DNA from: a virus
Length of the DNA stretch: 28,004 nucleotides
Virus record (IMG/VR): IMGVR_UViG_3300048109_000121
Coordinates: 1-28,004 of that record
Reading direction: 5' to 3' (one strand)
Part shown: one piece after another, positions 6,517 to 13,553 of the stretch
Numbering within the stretch: position 1 is the stretch's first letter
How the letters are laid out: each line of letters opens with the position of its first letter
Made by a program: the position numbers and the translations under genes
Notes under the pieces: model-generated
The model's input: only the letters and a program-made list of their open reading frames with translations
Told to the model about the DNA's origin: nothing
Databases searched by the model: none

Positions 6517-6812
6517 TTCCAAACCATAATAAACAGAGCCGCATCGTTTTCATCTTCGAAATATATATCTCCTCGATGCGCTACGTAGTATCCTTCACAA
6601 TTGCTATTACACCAGTCAATTAATTCCATCAGCATTCCACTTCCTGGCACAAGTTCTTTTTCGAACTTAATGCCATCTTTGGTAACAGGAGTCCACTTTA
6701 GAAACTCGTTGTTATCAAAATCAGAAAAGAATTTACGCCTGTCTCGGATTTCACCTCTGATTGTGCGTAGCTTATCTAGTAATTTGCGGGTATTTGATTC
6801 TCTATGTATCAA
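6513..6812 (-). CDS. Unknown small protein, start uncertain
   Basis: About 99 residues if it begins at the TTG at 6812, ten bases after the phosphoribosyltransferase stop. The frame stays open much further upstream, but that part is the out-of-frame shadow of the phosphoribosyltransferase gene and has a different, low-complexity composition. No ATG lies near the expected start. Two other genes of this operon also use TTG. The product has a basic helical start (RKLLDKLRTIRGEIRDRRKF), a middle with WTPVTKDGIKFEKEL, and a C-terminus LIDWCNSNCEGYYVAHRGDI ending with an acidic strand DENDAALFIMVWK. No domain is recognised. The end overlaps the next ATG as ATGA. Confidence 0.6.
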   Translation of the reverse strand: MIHRESNTRKLLDKLRTIRGEIRDRRKFFSDFDNNEFLKWTPVTKDGIKFEKELVPGSGMLMELIDWCNSNCEGYYVAHRGDIYFEDENDAALFIMVWK

Positions 6813-6822
6813 CTTTAATGTA

Positions 6823-7365
6823 TCACATTTCCCATGGAAACTCAATCCAGTTCTCCTCCTCTTCAGTGAATTCTGCACTCCAATAATCAGTATCAACAAT
6901 TGAATTCGGATTTGAAAGTAGTGAAGCGAAACGAACATTCTCATGCCATACAGAATTCCAAGCATTTTCTTCATTTGGAAAACAACCTGCCTGCCAGTCT
7001 TCCATAATCCATTCCATTGCATCACCGCCACGATTGATATCATCCATGATAAGAATGTTTTTGCGCAATCTAGGATCCCACCGTGCGCCCGTAGTACCAG
7101 TAATATCAGGATCATTATAACCAAATGCTTGTTCTGCCATCCAGCAATTACTTTCAGTATTTTCGTCAAGTCCATCTGCAGCAAGTTGAACGCAAAGGGT
7201 ATGCATTGGAATACTAGTCATATGAGATAACATTACTGCCGGCACTAGTCCACCACGAGTTATACCTACAATATAATCTGGTCGCCAGTTAGACTTAAAT
7301 AATCCCATTGCAATATCACGCACTGCATGTTCTGTTTTATTCCAATCGTAAGTTATAGTTTTCAA
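6823..7365 (-). CDS. Phosphoribosyltransferase-family protein (TTG start)
   Basis: 180 residues. Type I PRTase features: YIVGITRGGLVPAVMLSHMT (31-50) matches the early strand and loop, and NILIMDDINRGGDAMEWI (103-120) matches the PRPP-binding loop (hydrophobics, two acids, then a TGxT-like turn, here NRGGDA). Such enzymes join PRPP to a nucleobase, most often in purine salvage. The substrate hood cannot be assigned from this sequence; a Gpt-like or orotate-type activity is possible. The start is TTG at 7365, fixed by a GAGGAG Shine-Dalgarno eight bases upstream and by the TTGA overlap with the previous stop. The gene may feed nucleotides to phage DNA synthesis alongside NrdAB. Confidence 0.78.
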   Translation of the reverse strand: MKTITYDWNKTEHAVRDIAMGLFKSNWRPDYIVGITRGGLVPAVMLSHMTSIPMHTLCVQLAADGLDENTESNCWMAEQAFGYNDPDITGTTGARWDPRLRKNILIMDDINRGGDAMEWIMEDWQAGCFPNEENAWNSVWHENVRFASLLSNPNSIVDTDYWSAEFTEEEENWIEFPWEM

Positions 7366-7787
7366 AACGGCAACTCCTCTTCTTCGTTATCGTCTCCGTC
7401 GTGCAGCATAGCTTCTGCCGCTTTATACTGTTCGTAAAGACCTTGCAATAGTTCATATTTATCAAGCAATTCTTCATTTGGCTCTAAGATAGATAATCTT
7501 TTTTCAATCCTATCTAATCTTTTGCTTGTTTTATCTTCAGCAGATTCATATGTATAGTTTCCTGATGCATTATCTGCTATAGATACTGTAGTGGTTCCAG
7601 TTAACAACCCAGAAAAATCAATTGTATCATCAGTAATATAGATACTATCATTTGTAGAATAGCTGGTGTCTGCGCTACTTGTACCTGTAGTAATTACGCT
7701 ACTTGTATCCATAGTACTCTTAGTATCCATAGAGTTTTCACTGATATAATCTTTTATCATATCATCTATTTCTTCATTTGTTTTCAT
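7362..7787 (-). CDS. Acidic Ser/Thr-rich protein with C-terminal coiled coil
   Basis: 141 residues, no named family. Residues 20-75 are low-complexity Ser/Thr/Asp (TMDTSSVITTGTSSADTSYS), probably disordered. Residues 85-128 form a charged amphipathic helix likely to be a coiled coil (KRLDRIEKRLSILEPNEELL then YELLQGLYEQYKAAEAML). The C-terminus is highly acidic (DGDDNEEEELPF). The N-terminus KTNEEIDDMIKDYISEN is another helix. The build suggests an oligomeric adaptor rather than an enzyme. The ATG has GGAGG nine bases upstream and overlaps the AbrB-like gene by 14 bases. Confidence 0.7.
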   Translation of the reverse strand: MKTNEEIDDMIKDYISENSMDTKSTMDTSSVITTGTSSADTSYSTNDSIYITDDTIDFSGLLTGTTTVSIADNASGNYTYESAEDKTSKRLDRIEKRLSILEPNEELLDKYELLQGLYEQYKAAEAMLHDGDDNEEEELPF

Positions 7788-7983
7788 CTGTTTGATCCTC
7801 CACCTTCTTAATAGTCCAACTACCGTCAGGCATTTCGACCCATGTTAAGTCATCGCCCTCTTTCCAGCCGAGTTGGTCAAGTAACCTCTGTGGTAGTTCG
7901 ATGAATGCTTCGCCAGTTGTTGGGTCTTCTTGTACTATTAACGTAGAAGAATTTTCAACTTTACTAACTCGTTTTGTACTCAT
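7774..7983 (-). CDS. AbrB/MazE-like DNA-binding protein
   Basis: 69 residues. The segment EAFIELPQRLLDQLGWKEGD then DLTWVEMPDGSWTIKKV (25-61) is the classic swapped-hairpin AbrB/SpoVT fold: strand, LP(Q/P)xLLxxLGWxxGD turn, strand. These proteins dimerise and bind DNA as antitoxins or transition-state regulators. No toxin partner lies next to it, so a phage transcription regulator is more likely than an antitoxin; this is inference. It begins with an ATGA overlap with the zinc-finger gene. It is one candidate for the factor that reads the GAATC-spacer promoters. Confidence 0.82.
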   Translation of the reverse strand: MSTKRVSKVENSSTLIVQEDPTTGEAFIELPQRLLDQLGWKEGDDLTWVEMPDGSWTIKKVEDQTDENK

Positions 7984-8654
7984 AATCCAGCCTCCTTTAA
8001 TACCATCTGTACAAATTCAACATCTTCTTTTCGTGTTGAAAACTTACGTGTCCAGAACGTTGGTTCTAAATATTCATTAATCATATGGTGTTCATTATCT
8101 GTCATTGATGCAATTGCCTTATCACCAGAATTGCAATTAAAAATAATCCAAGGGCTAATGCGTCCGGACTTGATCCAATGTATAAGACGCGGCCTACTAA
8201 TTTCCCTAAAGAATACATTAAACGGTCTATCATGTTCCCTGCCCCATTGTTCCATTAACAAGATGCCTCGTTCAACTGCACGTTCTGATGTTTCTTTCTT
8301 ATTTAACTCACGTATATAACTTTCATATACAGAGTCTTTACACCAACTATCCAATGGAATACTTGCTGTAATAACAAAGTTAATAAACTTCTCTGGCTCG
8401 ATTGCATTAATCTCTAACATGTGTTTACCAAACCTAGTAAATGCTGTATAATAGTTAGACTTAGCAAAGTGTTCATATGTCTTTTGTTTAGTGGCGCCTT
8501 GTGTCATTTCATAAAATCTATTGTATGCAGTAAATCCTAATCGTACATACTTATCGTCTCGGTTAATATGCCTACGTTTCTGTTCACACAGATGCACAAC
8601 AAGGGTATTTTCACGCTTGAATACTTTTCCACAAAACCGACATTCAAAACTCAT
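7980..8654 (-). CDS. Zinc-finger protein of unknown function
   Basis: 224 residues. The N-terminus MSFECRFCGKVFKRENTLVV then HLCEQKRRH is a C2H2-type finger (C5, C8, H21 and H29 or C23), resembling a single eukaryote-style finger. The remaining 190 residues have no motif I can name; they are helical with GRISPWIIFN and several Arg/Lys-rich helices. A DNA- or RNA-binding role is likely from the finger. It is surrounded by recombination and replication genes in the UvsW operon. It starts with an ATGA overlap with the previous gene and ends overlapping the AbrB-like start. Confidence 0.75.
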   Translation of the reverse strand: MSFECRFCGKVFKRENTLVVHLCEQKRRHINRDDKYVRLGFTAYNRFYEMTQGATKQKTYEHFAKSNYYTAFTRFGKHMLEINAIEPEKFINFVITASIPLDSWCKDSVYESYIRELNKKETSERAVERGILLMEQWGREHDRPFNVFFREISRPRLIHWIKSGRISPWIIFNCNSGDKAIASMTDNEHHMINEYLEPTFWTRKFSTRKEDVEFVQMVLKEAGL

Positions 8655-9130
8655 TTTTTCTTACGCTTCTTCTTACCAAATATTTCGTCAATTTGTTCTT
8701 GTGACTTACCTGCATCCTGTGCTAATTGTTTAATTTCTGAATCGTCGTTTATCATCTGATATAGTTCTATTTCATCTGATTTCAGATGCGGAAAGATTTC
8801 AGAAATGAACTGTGAAATTTTGTCTGTTTTCTTCTTTGTATTAGGGCCCTTGATCCATTCATGATACTGCTTTTTACCGGTACCTGTCAAGCAAAAAAGT
8901 TTCCACATCAGTTCATCGTGCTTATATAAATCAACATAATTTTTATTAACAAAATCGTTTGTGTTTAGAAGCGCATCTGATTGACCAGAACCTTTGACAC
9001 TTGATGCGTATCTGAGGAATAACCAACTAGACCATTTCTTTTTCTTTTCATCTGGTAAGCGAGAATACCAACTAAAGTCACGGTTGTCAATTGCAGCAAG
9101 TACATCATTTAGTGGAAGTTTATCACTCAT
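8651..9130 (-). CDS. Unknown lysine-rich protein, possibly a replication accessory factor
   Basis: 159 residues from the ATG at 9130, chosen because AGAGGA lies seven bases upstream; the frame extends 13 codons further but without a ribosome site. The sequence runs LNDVLAAIDNRDFSWYSRLP, a WLFLRYASSVKGSG segment, NTNDFVNKNYVDLYKHDELM, then GTGKKQYHEWIKG and a basic tail GKKKRKKK. It is helical with many Lys residues. I considered the small clamp-loader subunit (gp62), since length and helical character are compatible, but I cannot show a matching motif. It overlaps the preceding gene by 8 bases. Confidence 0.65.
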   Translation of the reverse strand: MSDKLPLNDVLAAIDNRDFSWYSRLPDEKKKKWSSWLFLRYASSVKGSGQSDALLNTNDFVNKNYVDLYKHDELMWKLFCLTGTGKKQYHEWIKGPNTKKKTDKISQFISEIFPHLKSDEIELYQMINDDSEIKQLAQDAGKSQEQIDEIFGKKKRKKK

Positions 9131-9362
9131 TTTTAAATCCTCTTGGCGGTGGTATATATTTACCACCATTTACAAACATAAACATACTACAAATAGACTT
9201 GGATGTAAAGTAAAAACAATCAAAATTATCAAAAACTTCACTTTCCCATTCGTCTTCGAATAGTAAGGCTGTACACCATTGGGTTGCATTGTGCGATTCT
9301 GAAATACCGACTATCTGTACCCTGTGCATTTTTTCTTGTGTTTTAGTATCAGAAGAAGTCAT
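9123..9362 (-). CDS. Small unknown protein in the UvsW operon
   Basis: 79 residues, or 68 from an internal ATG at 9329. Composition is mixed α/β with aromatic residues (FDNFDCFYFTSKSICSMFMF) and a terminal GGKYIPPPRGFKNE. No domain is recognised. It overlaps the genes on both sides by 8-14 bases, which supports a real coding frame in this compact operon. No strong Shine-Dalgarno precedes either start. Confidence 0.6.
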   Translation of the reverse strand: MTSSDTKTQEKMHRVQIVGISESHNATQWCTALLFEDEWESEVFDNFDCFYFTSKSICSMFMFVNGGKYIPPPRGFKNE

Positions 9363-9852
9363 AACTGCTTAGTACATCTGGTATCCTATTCAAATCTTTC
9401 ACAAAATATGCACACTTTGGTTTCTCTTTATGTTCGAGCGGGATAGCAAGAATATGACCATACTTTAATTTCGGGAAGAACCATTTAACATCTGCAAACA
9501 CATTATGAACTTTTACTGGCTCCCATTGCATTGTAAAACCACTTAGTGGATTTGTTAAGATAGTATCAAAAGGTCTTTCGTTAATACTTGTCAATGGAAT
9601 GAATTCTAACTGACCCAAATCCCTATCACCAATCAAAATATTCCAATCAATAGGCATTTCAATTTTATAATTGCCAATGCTCAACGATATGCTCGGAGCA
9701 TTGAATGTTTCGATGAACACTAATGGAATAAAGAAGAAATCAGGCTCTTGTTTATCTGTTACATCTAATACACAATAGCGTATATCTTCTATTTCATTTT
9801 CTGGTAAACTATTCATTTCGAATGTTTTATTTTCTGGTGTTAAAATTTTCAT
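9349..9852 (-). CDS. Conserved-looking unknown protein following UvsW
   Basis: 167 residues, no motif recognised. It begins MKILTPENKTFEMNSLPENE and is strand-rich with several hydrophobic β segments (DFFFIPLVFIETFNAP, YGHILAIPLEHKEKPKCAYF). A soluble, compact β-rich fold is likely. The ATG overlaps the uvsW stop as TAATG, so translation is probably coupled to UvsW. Function unknown. Confidence 0.7.
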   Translation of the reverse strand: MKILTPENKTFEMNSLPENEIEDIRYCVLDVTDKQEPDFFFIPLVFIETFNAPSISLSIGNYKIEMPIDWNILIGDRDLGQLEFIPLTSINERPFDTILTNPLSGFTMQWEPVKVHNVFADVKWFFPKLKYGHILAIPLEHKEKPKCAYFVKDLNRIPDVLSSYDFF

Positions 9853-11297
9853 TAGTATTTGACCTTTTGAATGTTAAATGGATACTCTGCATCCTTATAA
9901 TACTTTTTACGTTCAGTTAAGTGCCGTTTAGAAAATTTACATCGACTCGTAACATCCCAAACTTGAACAAAATCTTTATCTTCTGCTATACGAACTCCAC
10001 GACCGATAGACTGAATTACACGTACAAAAGACTTGCCAGGCTCCAACAGAACCAAGTTAAAGATACGAGGAATGTTAATACCCACGGCAGCCACACCGTA
10101 CGTAGCAACTGTGATTGTATTCGTTCCTTGATTGATTTCTTTGTACGCATCTTTTCGGTCATTTGTTTTCATTTCTCCCTGAACAAATTCTGCCCCCGGT
10201 AATAGTTCTTGTAATAACTGTCCGTTTCTAATTCTTCCTGTCAGCACAAGTGTATTTCCTGTCTTTGACACTTCTTTAATCATTTCTGCAAGGTATTCCA
10301 TTCGCTTTTTGTCTTCTAACAAAAACTTTAACTCACTTTGGTAGCTTGTGTATTCTGCTGTCTCCTGAGTCTGAATAATGTTCACTTCGCAGTTAGCAAG
10401 AACACCTTGATCCTGTAGTTCTTTCGCCGCTAGACGATTAACTACTGTCCCAAGACTTGCTTGAATAGTAGCGAATTCATGGTCTGACTTGGGGATAGTA
10501 CCTGTCAGACCCCATCGCAATGGGACGTTTGCAAACACGCTTGTTAGCAAGTCTTTTAGAACATCTGCTTTAGCTTGGTGTACTTCGTCAACCATAACGC
10601 ATACAACATCTTCGATAAAATCCATGATGTTGTCTTCACCTTTCTTTGTTTTCTTCAACAAACTATTGAGTGATTGCCATGTACAGATAGTGTGCGTCTT
10701 GCCAATATCTTTACGGTCACCGAAGTACACCCCAACGTCTAACCCACAATTAATATAGTCCTCTTCTGTTTGTCGTACCAAATCCTTGTTCGGTACAATG
10801 ACAATAGAGCGTCCATACTTTTCTGCAATTTTAGATAGCGTGGCAGTCATGATAGTTTTACCTGCGCCAGTCGCAATCTCTTGTAAAGCCTGTGGTGTTT
10901 CAAGAAACTTGTTAACTACATCTACTTGATAATCACGTAAACGAATTGGTTGACCTGCGGCGGGGTGCCCTTCAGGCCAGCAAGTATCGCCCCAAAACTC
11001 TGCATCAACCATATCAAATGATAGTTCTGTATGTTCACGCCTATCATCAATATCAATTTCATATCCAGAACTAATTACAATAGGTAGAATATCATCAAGT
11101 AGATTTAGATATGTACGACCGCCCACATCACAAAAGCGCACAGTACCATCCCAGCGCCCTAGCTTATACGCTGGCATATGATATGCATGTGGTAAGAAGA
11201 ACTTTAACTTATCAGAACACTTACGGCGTGTTGCTGGGTCAAGTCCATCTAACTTAACGTTCACTTCATCTTTGATTAATATTGTACATTTCTTCAA
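9852..11297 (-). CDS. uvsW: UvsW-type recombination helicase
   Basis: 481 residues, close to T4 UvsW (about 500). It is a superfamily 2 helicase that remodels branched DNA, dismantles R-loops and helps switch from origin- to recombination-dependent replication. Motif Ia/Q region RLRDYQVDVVNKFL (119-132), Walker A ATGAGKT (142-148), DEVH box (237-240), motif III LTGTIP, and motif VI VIQSIGRGVR near the C-terminus are all present. The first 100 residues (KLGRWDGTVRF) match the small N-terminal DNA-binding domain of UvsW. The start is TTG at 11297, overlapping the previous TGA as TTGA; the only nearby ATG is out of frame. Upstream GGAT is a weak ribosome site, so coupling is likely. Confidence 0.94.
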   Translation of the reverse strand: MKKCTILIKDEVNVKLDGLDPATRRKCSDKLKFFLPHAYHMPAYKLGRWDGTVRFCDVGGRTYLNLLDDILPIVISSGYEIDIDDRREHTELSFDMVDAEFWGDTCWPEGHPAAGQPIRLRDYQVDVVNKFLETPQALQEIATGAGKTIMTATLSKIAEKYGRSIVIVPNKDLVRQTEEDYINCGLDVGVYFGDRKDIGKTHTICTWQSLNSLLKKTKKGEDNIMDFIEDVVCVMVDEVHQAKADVLKDLLTSVFANVPLRWGLTGTIPKSDHEFATIQASLGTVVNRLAAKELQDQGVLANCEVNIIQTQETAEYTSYQSELKFLLEDKKRMEYLAEMIKEVSKTGNTLVLTGRIRNGQLLQELLPGAEFVQGEMKTNDRKDAYKEINQGTNTITVATYGVAAVGINIPRIFNLVLLEPGKSFVRVIQSIGRGVRIAEDKDFVQVWDVTSRCKFSKRHLTERKKYYKDAEYPFNIQKVKY

Positions 11298-11608
11298 TTA
11301 AACATCCAATCCATCATCATTTGCGCTTCTTCTGATAGATGCTCCGGACCCCATTGGGGATCAAACGTAACATCAACGCTTACAAGATCAATACCTTCAA
11401 CAATTTGTGCCGCATTCTTTACATCTGCAATAATATCATCAGCGGATGGACAAAATGCACTTGTGAGTGTCATTACAATATCTGCATAACCTTCACCTAC
11501 TTTTAATTCATAAATCAATCCCATATTATATACATCGATTCCTAAATCAGGATCGTATACTTCTTTAAGATTTTCTATGATTTTTTCTTTTGTTTCTTCG
11601 ATGCTCAT
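11294..11608 (-). CDS. MIP18/PaaD (DUF59)-family Fe-S assembly-type protein
   Basis: 104 residues, the size of a single MIP18/PaaD domain. EVYDPDLGIDVYNMGLIYEL (16-35), VMTLTSAFCPSADDI (45-59, with conserved C53) and VTFDPQWGPEHLSEEA (79-94) are the family signatures. Cellular members (SufT, PaaD, CIA2) help load Fe-S clusters into target proteins. Phage copies are known in marine T4-like phages; targets are unknown. Its own leaderless promoter makes it the first gene of the UvsW operon. Confidence 0.85.
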   Translation of the reverse strand: MSIEETKEKIIENLKEVYDPDLGIDVYNMGLIYELKVGEGYADIVMTLTSAFCPSADDIIADVKNAAQIVEGIDLVSVDVTFDPQWGPEHLSEEAQMMMDWMFN

Positions 11609-11614
11609 TGTACT

Positions 11615-11643
11615 ATAATAACACCTTTTTATATGAATGTCAA
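11615..11643 (-). promoter_or_regulatory. Leaderless early promoter of the UvsW operon
   Basis: Minus-strand TTGACA (11638-11643), 17-base spacer ending TGT, -10 TATTAT (11615-11620). The predicted +1 is 11608, the A of the MIP18-like ATG. An AAGGTG in the spacer would not be transcribed. The -35 begins six bases from the terminator hairpin of the AAA+ gene. Confidence 0.78.
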
Positions 11644-11648
11644 ATGGA

Positions 11649-11696
11649 AAAGACGGATGTTAGGGAGAAAGAGAGAAAATCCTAACATCCGTCTTT
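11649..11696 (-). terminator. Terminator of the AAA+ ATPase gene
   Basis: Perfect 16-base inverted repeat: AAAGACGGATGTTAGG (11649-11664) and CCTAACATCCGTCTTT (11681-11696), with a 16-base purine-rich loop. On the minus strand the stem ends in CTTTTCC. It is immediately after the AAA+ gene stop and before the next promoter. Confidence 0.85.
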
Positions 11697-11714
11697 GGTT
11701 GCGAAGCGGGCGAA

Positions 11715-12689
11715 TCAGACCCGTTTCATGCAAGTTGTTTCTGCTAGACGCTTCCAACGACCTGGTGCCATCTTTACTAAGTCTGCAAGTTTCTGAGCCA
11801 TACGCAATGAGATTTCACGCATCTTTGCTTGATTATTTTCTAAGAAATCAACAATCTCAACTTCTTGTTCTTTGCTAAGACCTTTCTGATCGAATAGACC
11901 ACCATCACGTGCAATCTGCTTAATACGCAAGATTTTGTCACGTGTAGAATCAAGTGTCAAATCAAGATAGTGACAACGAGACATGATAGCTTCTAGGTGA
12001 TCTTTAATCTTTGTTGAACGAACATTGTCGAACTTCAAGTTTGTGATAAAGATTACAGAACCTTTGAATTCAAAACGATCAGGAACACCTTCACGGCGTA
12101 AGAAGTGCGAGTCAGAGTTCCAAGAAATCATACGCTTCTTACCACTGTCAAGTGCTGCTTTGAGAATGTTTAGAGCATTTTCGTCAAACAGAATACTATC
12201 ACAATCGTCAAGTACTACAATGTTTTTTGATTCTGAATACTTGTAAAGCATCGCATACAAACCAATAGGTGACATTGTACCTTTGACAAATGTGTGACGA
12301 AGTGGGTTATCTGCCATCACGTCAAATAGTGAATCTTTCTCAAGTATCTGTTCGACACCATATGTCTTACCGATCCCAGGAGGTCCTGAGACGACCATTC
12401 CACGCACTACACCATCGATAGTAGCTTCTGTCATTTCATCTAAGATAGAGAAACGTTCTGCGATACGATCCATAACTTGTTCATCAGTCTCACGATGTTG
12501 TGAAACTGTTTCGATATTTTCAGGACGCACTTTGACACGCATCTTTGCACGATTGAATTCTGTTTCACTTGCATCAACTGTGATGAAGTGAGTTCCGTCT
12601 TTTGCTTCTTTCAGTTCTTGAACTACTGGGAAGATGCCTGTAACTTCTTCATTGCGATAGAAGCCATTTGTGATTTGTACTACTGACAT
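11715..12689 (-). CDS. AAA+ ATPase
   Basis: 324 residues. Walker A SGPPGIGKT (101-109), Walker B IVVLDDCD (157-164), sensor-1-like VIFITN, and an arginine-finger-like MSRC follow in order. The fold matches AAA+ ATPases of phage origin with a roughly 90-residue N-terminal extension. It may work as a MoxR- or clamp-loader-like remodelling ATPase; its substrate cannot be read. It is a single-gene unit with a GAATC-spacer promoter and a strong terminator, not part of the UvsW operon. The leader carries AAGAGAAAGAGAATC just before the ATG, shared with the 31-residue membrane gene at 22505. Confidence 0.9.
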   Translation of the reverse strand: MSVVQITNGFYRNEEVTGIFPVVQELKEAKDGTHFITVDASETEFNRAKMRVKVRPENIETVSQHRETDEQVMDRIAERFSILDEMTEATIDGVVRGMVVSGPPGIGKTYGVEQILEKDSLFDVMADNPLRHTFVKGTMSPIGLYAMLYKYSESKNIVVLDDCDSILFDENALNILKAALDSGKKRMISWNSDSHFLRREGVPDRFEFKGSVIFITNLKFDNVRSTKIKDHLEAIMSRCHYLDLTLDSTRDKILRIKQIARDGGLFDQKGLSKEQEVEIVDFLENNQAKMREISLRMAQKLADLVKMAPGRWKRLAETTCMKRV

Positions 12690-12718
12690 ATGATTCTCTT
12701 TCTCTTAATTACTTAATT

Positions 12719-12746
12719 AATATAACATGATTCGAGGATTTGTCAA
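12719..12746 (-). promoter_or_regulatory. Early promoter, GAATC-spacer family (copy 3)
   Basis: Minus-strand TTGACA (12741-12746), 16-base spacer with TCGAATCATG, -10 TATATT (12719-12724), extended -10 TGT, then AATTAAGTAATT. Drives the AAA+ gene. Confidence 0.85.
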
Positions 12747-12748
12747 GT

Positions 12749-12943
12749 TTAATCTAATTTATATGCAGTATAAACACCAGAGATAATAAGAAATAATCCA
12801 ATTAGACTGATTGAAATTATTTCACCTAATGTGTTGGCTTGTTCCATACATGCGCCGTCACAATCATTTGCGGACCCAGCAATCATCATAATACCTGCAA
12901 ACGCAGCGAAATAAGCAATACTCTTGATAATAGAATTAAGCAT
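12749..12943 (-). CDS. Two-helix small membrane protein
   Basis: 64 residues with two hydrophobic helices (about 5-23 and 42-60) separated by a short acidic loop containing a Cys pair, ANDCDGACMEQ (C28 and C32). The ends are KLD and a Lys-containing start, so both termini are probably on the same side, with the Cys loop opposite. The Cys-x3-Cys pair could bind a metal or form a disulfide. No family recognised. ATG has AGAGAGG five bases upstream. Single-gene unit under promoter copy 4. Phage small membrane proteins are often involved in superinfection exclusion or lysis timing, but there is no direct evidence here. Confidence 0.7.
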   Translation of the reverse strand: MLNSIIKSIAYFAAFAGIMMIAGSANDCDGACMEQANTLGEIISISLIGLFLIISGVYTAYKLD

Positions 12944-12972
12944 AAGAACCTCTCTTTTTTGATTACTTAATT

Positions 12973-13001
12973 AGTATAGAGTGATTCGGGCTAGTTGTCA
13001 A
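12973..13001 (-). promoter_or_regulatory. Early promoter, GAATC-spacer family (copy 4)
   Basis: Minus-strand TTGACA (12996-13001), 17-base spacer with CCGAATCACTC, -10 TATACT (12973-12978), then AATTAAGTAATC. Drives the two-helix membrane gene. Confidence 0.82.
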
Positions 13002-13004
13002 GTA

Positions 13005-13553
13005 TTAAATATCAATTGTTTGTATTGGTATATTAAACGTTTTTCTATGTGATTTTACTGTAGAAAAAAACCTATGCCAAGTTTGTTTCTCATTGTCTTG
13101 TCCATGGCTACTTTTGAACGCTAGTATTCTATTATGTTGATATGGGATAATCTTTGAGTTTGTCCCATTGGCATCATTTGCAGCTTCAAAATATCCAGTG
13201 TTTTCTTCACTGTCCATATAATATAAAATCTGATAAATTTTATCTGGTCCGTCAATATGCCAATCTTTTTCAACTTTGCCATTATTAGGTAAGTTTCCAC
13301 ATAGATTAGTTTGATACTGATATGGCCCAGTGCTATGGTTAAAAACGCTATCTAATAACTTTACCATATCTTCTAATCTAGATTCATTATATGAAATGAA
13401 TTCATTCCATAAATCAGTTCTAGTATCTGGACTTTGACTTTCTATAAATTGCTCACTTAGCTTATTAGAGAGGTCTAGGTCTAACGCATCATTGATAATA
13501 ATATGAGGCCAAGGGCCTGAAAAGTATTCATATTGTTTTTCAAAAAAATACAT
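13005..13553 (-). CDS. 2-oxoglutarate/Fe(II)-dependent oxygenase-like protein
   Basis: 182 residues. The metal triad is visible: H99-x-D101 in DWHIDGPDK, distal H160 in QTWHRF, and R170 ten residues later as the likely 2-oxoglutarate-binding Arg. The β-rich core IYQILYYM and RILAFKSSHGQ fits a prolyl-4-hydroxylase-like jelly-roll. These enzymes hydroxylate proteins or small molecules and are frequent in marine phages; the substrate here is unknown. Its start overlaps the methyltransferase stop as TAATG. It ends the uvsX-nrd operon. Confidence 0.8.
   Translation of the reverse strand: MYFFEKQYEYFSGPWPHIIINDALDLDLSNKLSEQFIESQSPDTRTDLWNEFISYNESRLEDMVKLLDSVFNHSTGPYQYQTNLCGNLPNNGKVEKDWHIDGPDKIYQILYYMDSEENTGYFEAANDANGTNSKIIPYQHNRILAFKSSHGQDNEKQTWHRFFSTVKSHRKTFNIPIQTIDI

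Noticed and set aside
6815-7184. Upstream extension of the 6513-6812 frame to about 223 residues
   Set aside because: The extra part reads through the phosphoribosyltransferase gene in another frame and has a low-complexity hydrophobic composition, so it is a shadow.
8651-9130. Assignment as clamp-loader small subunit gp62
   Set aside because: Size and helix content fit, but no specific motif matches, and it is not next to gp44, gp45 or gp43.
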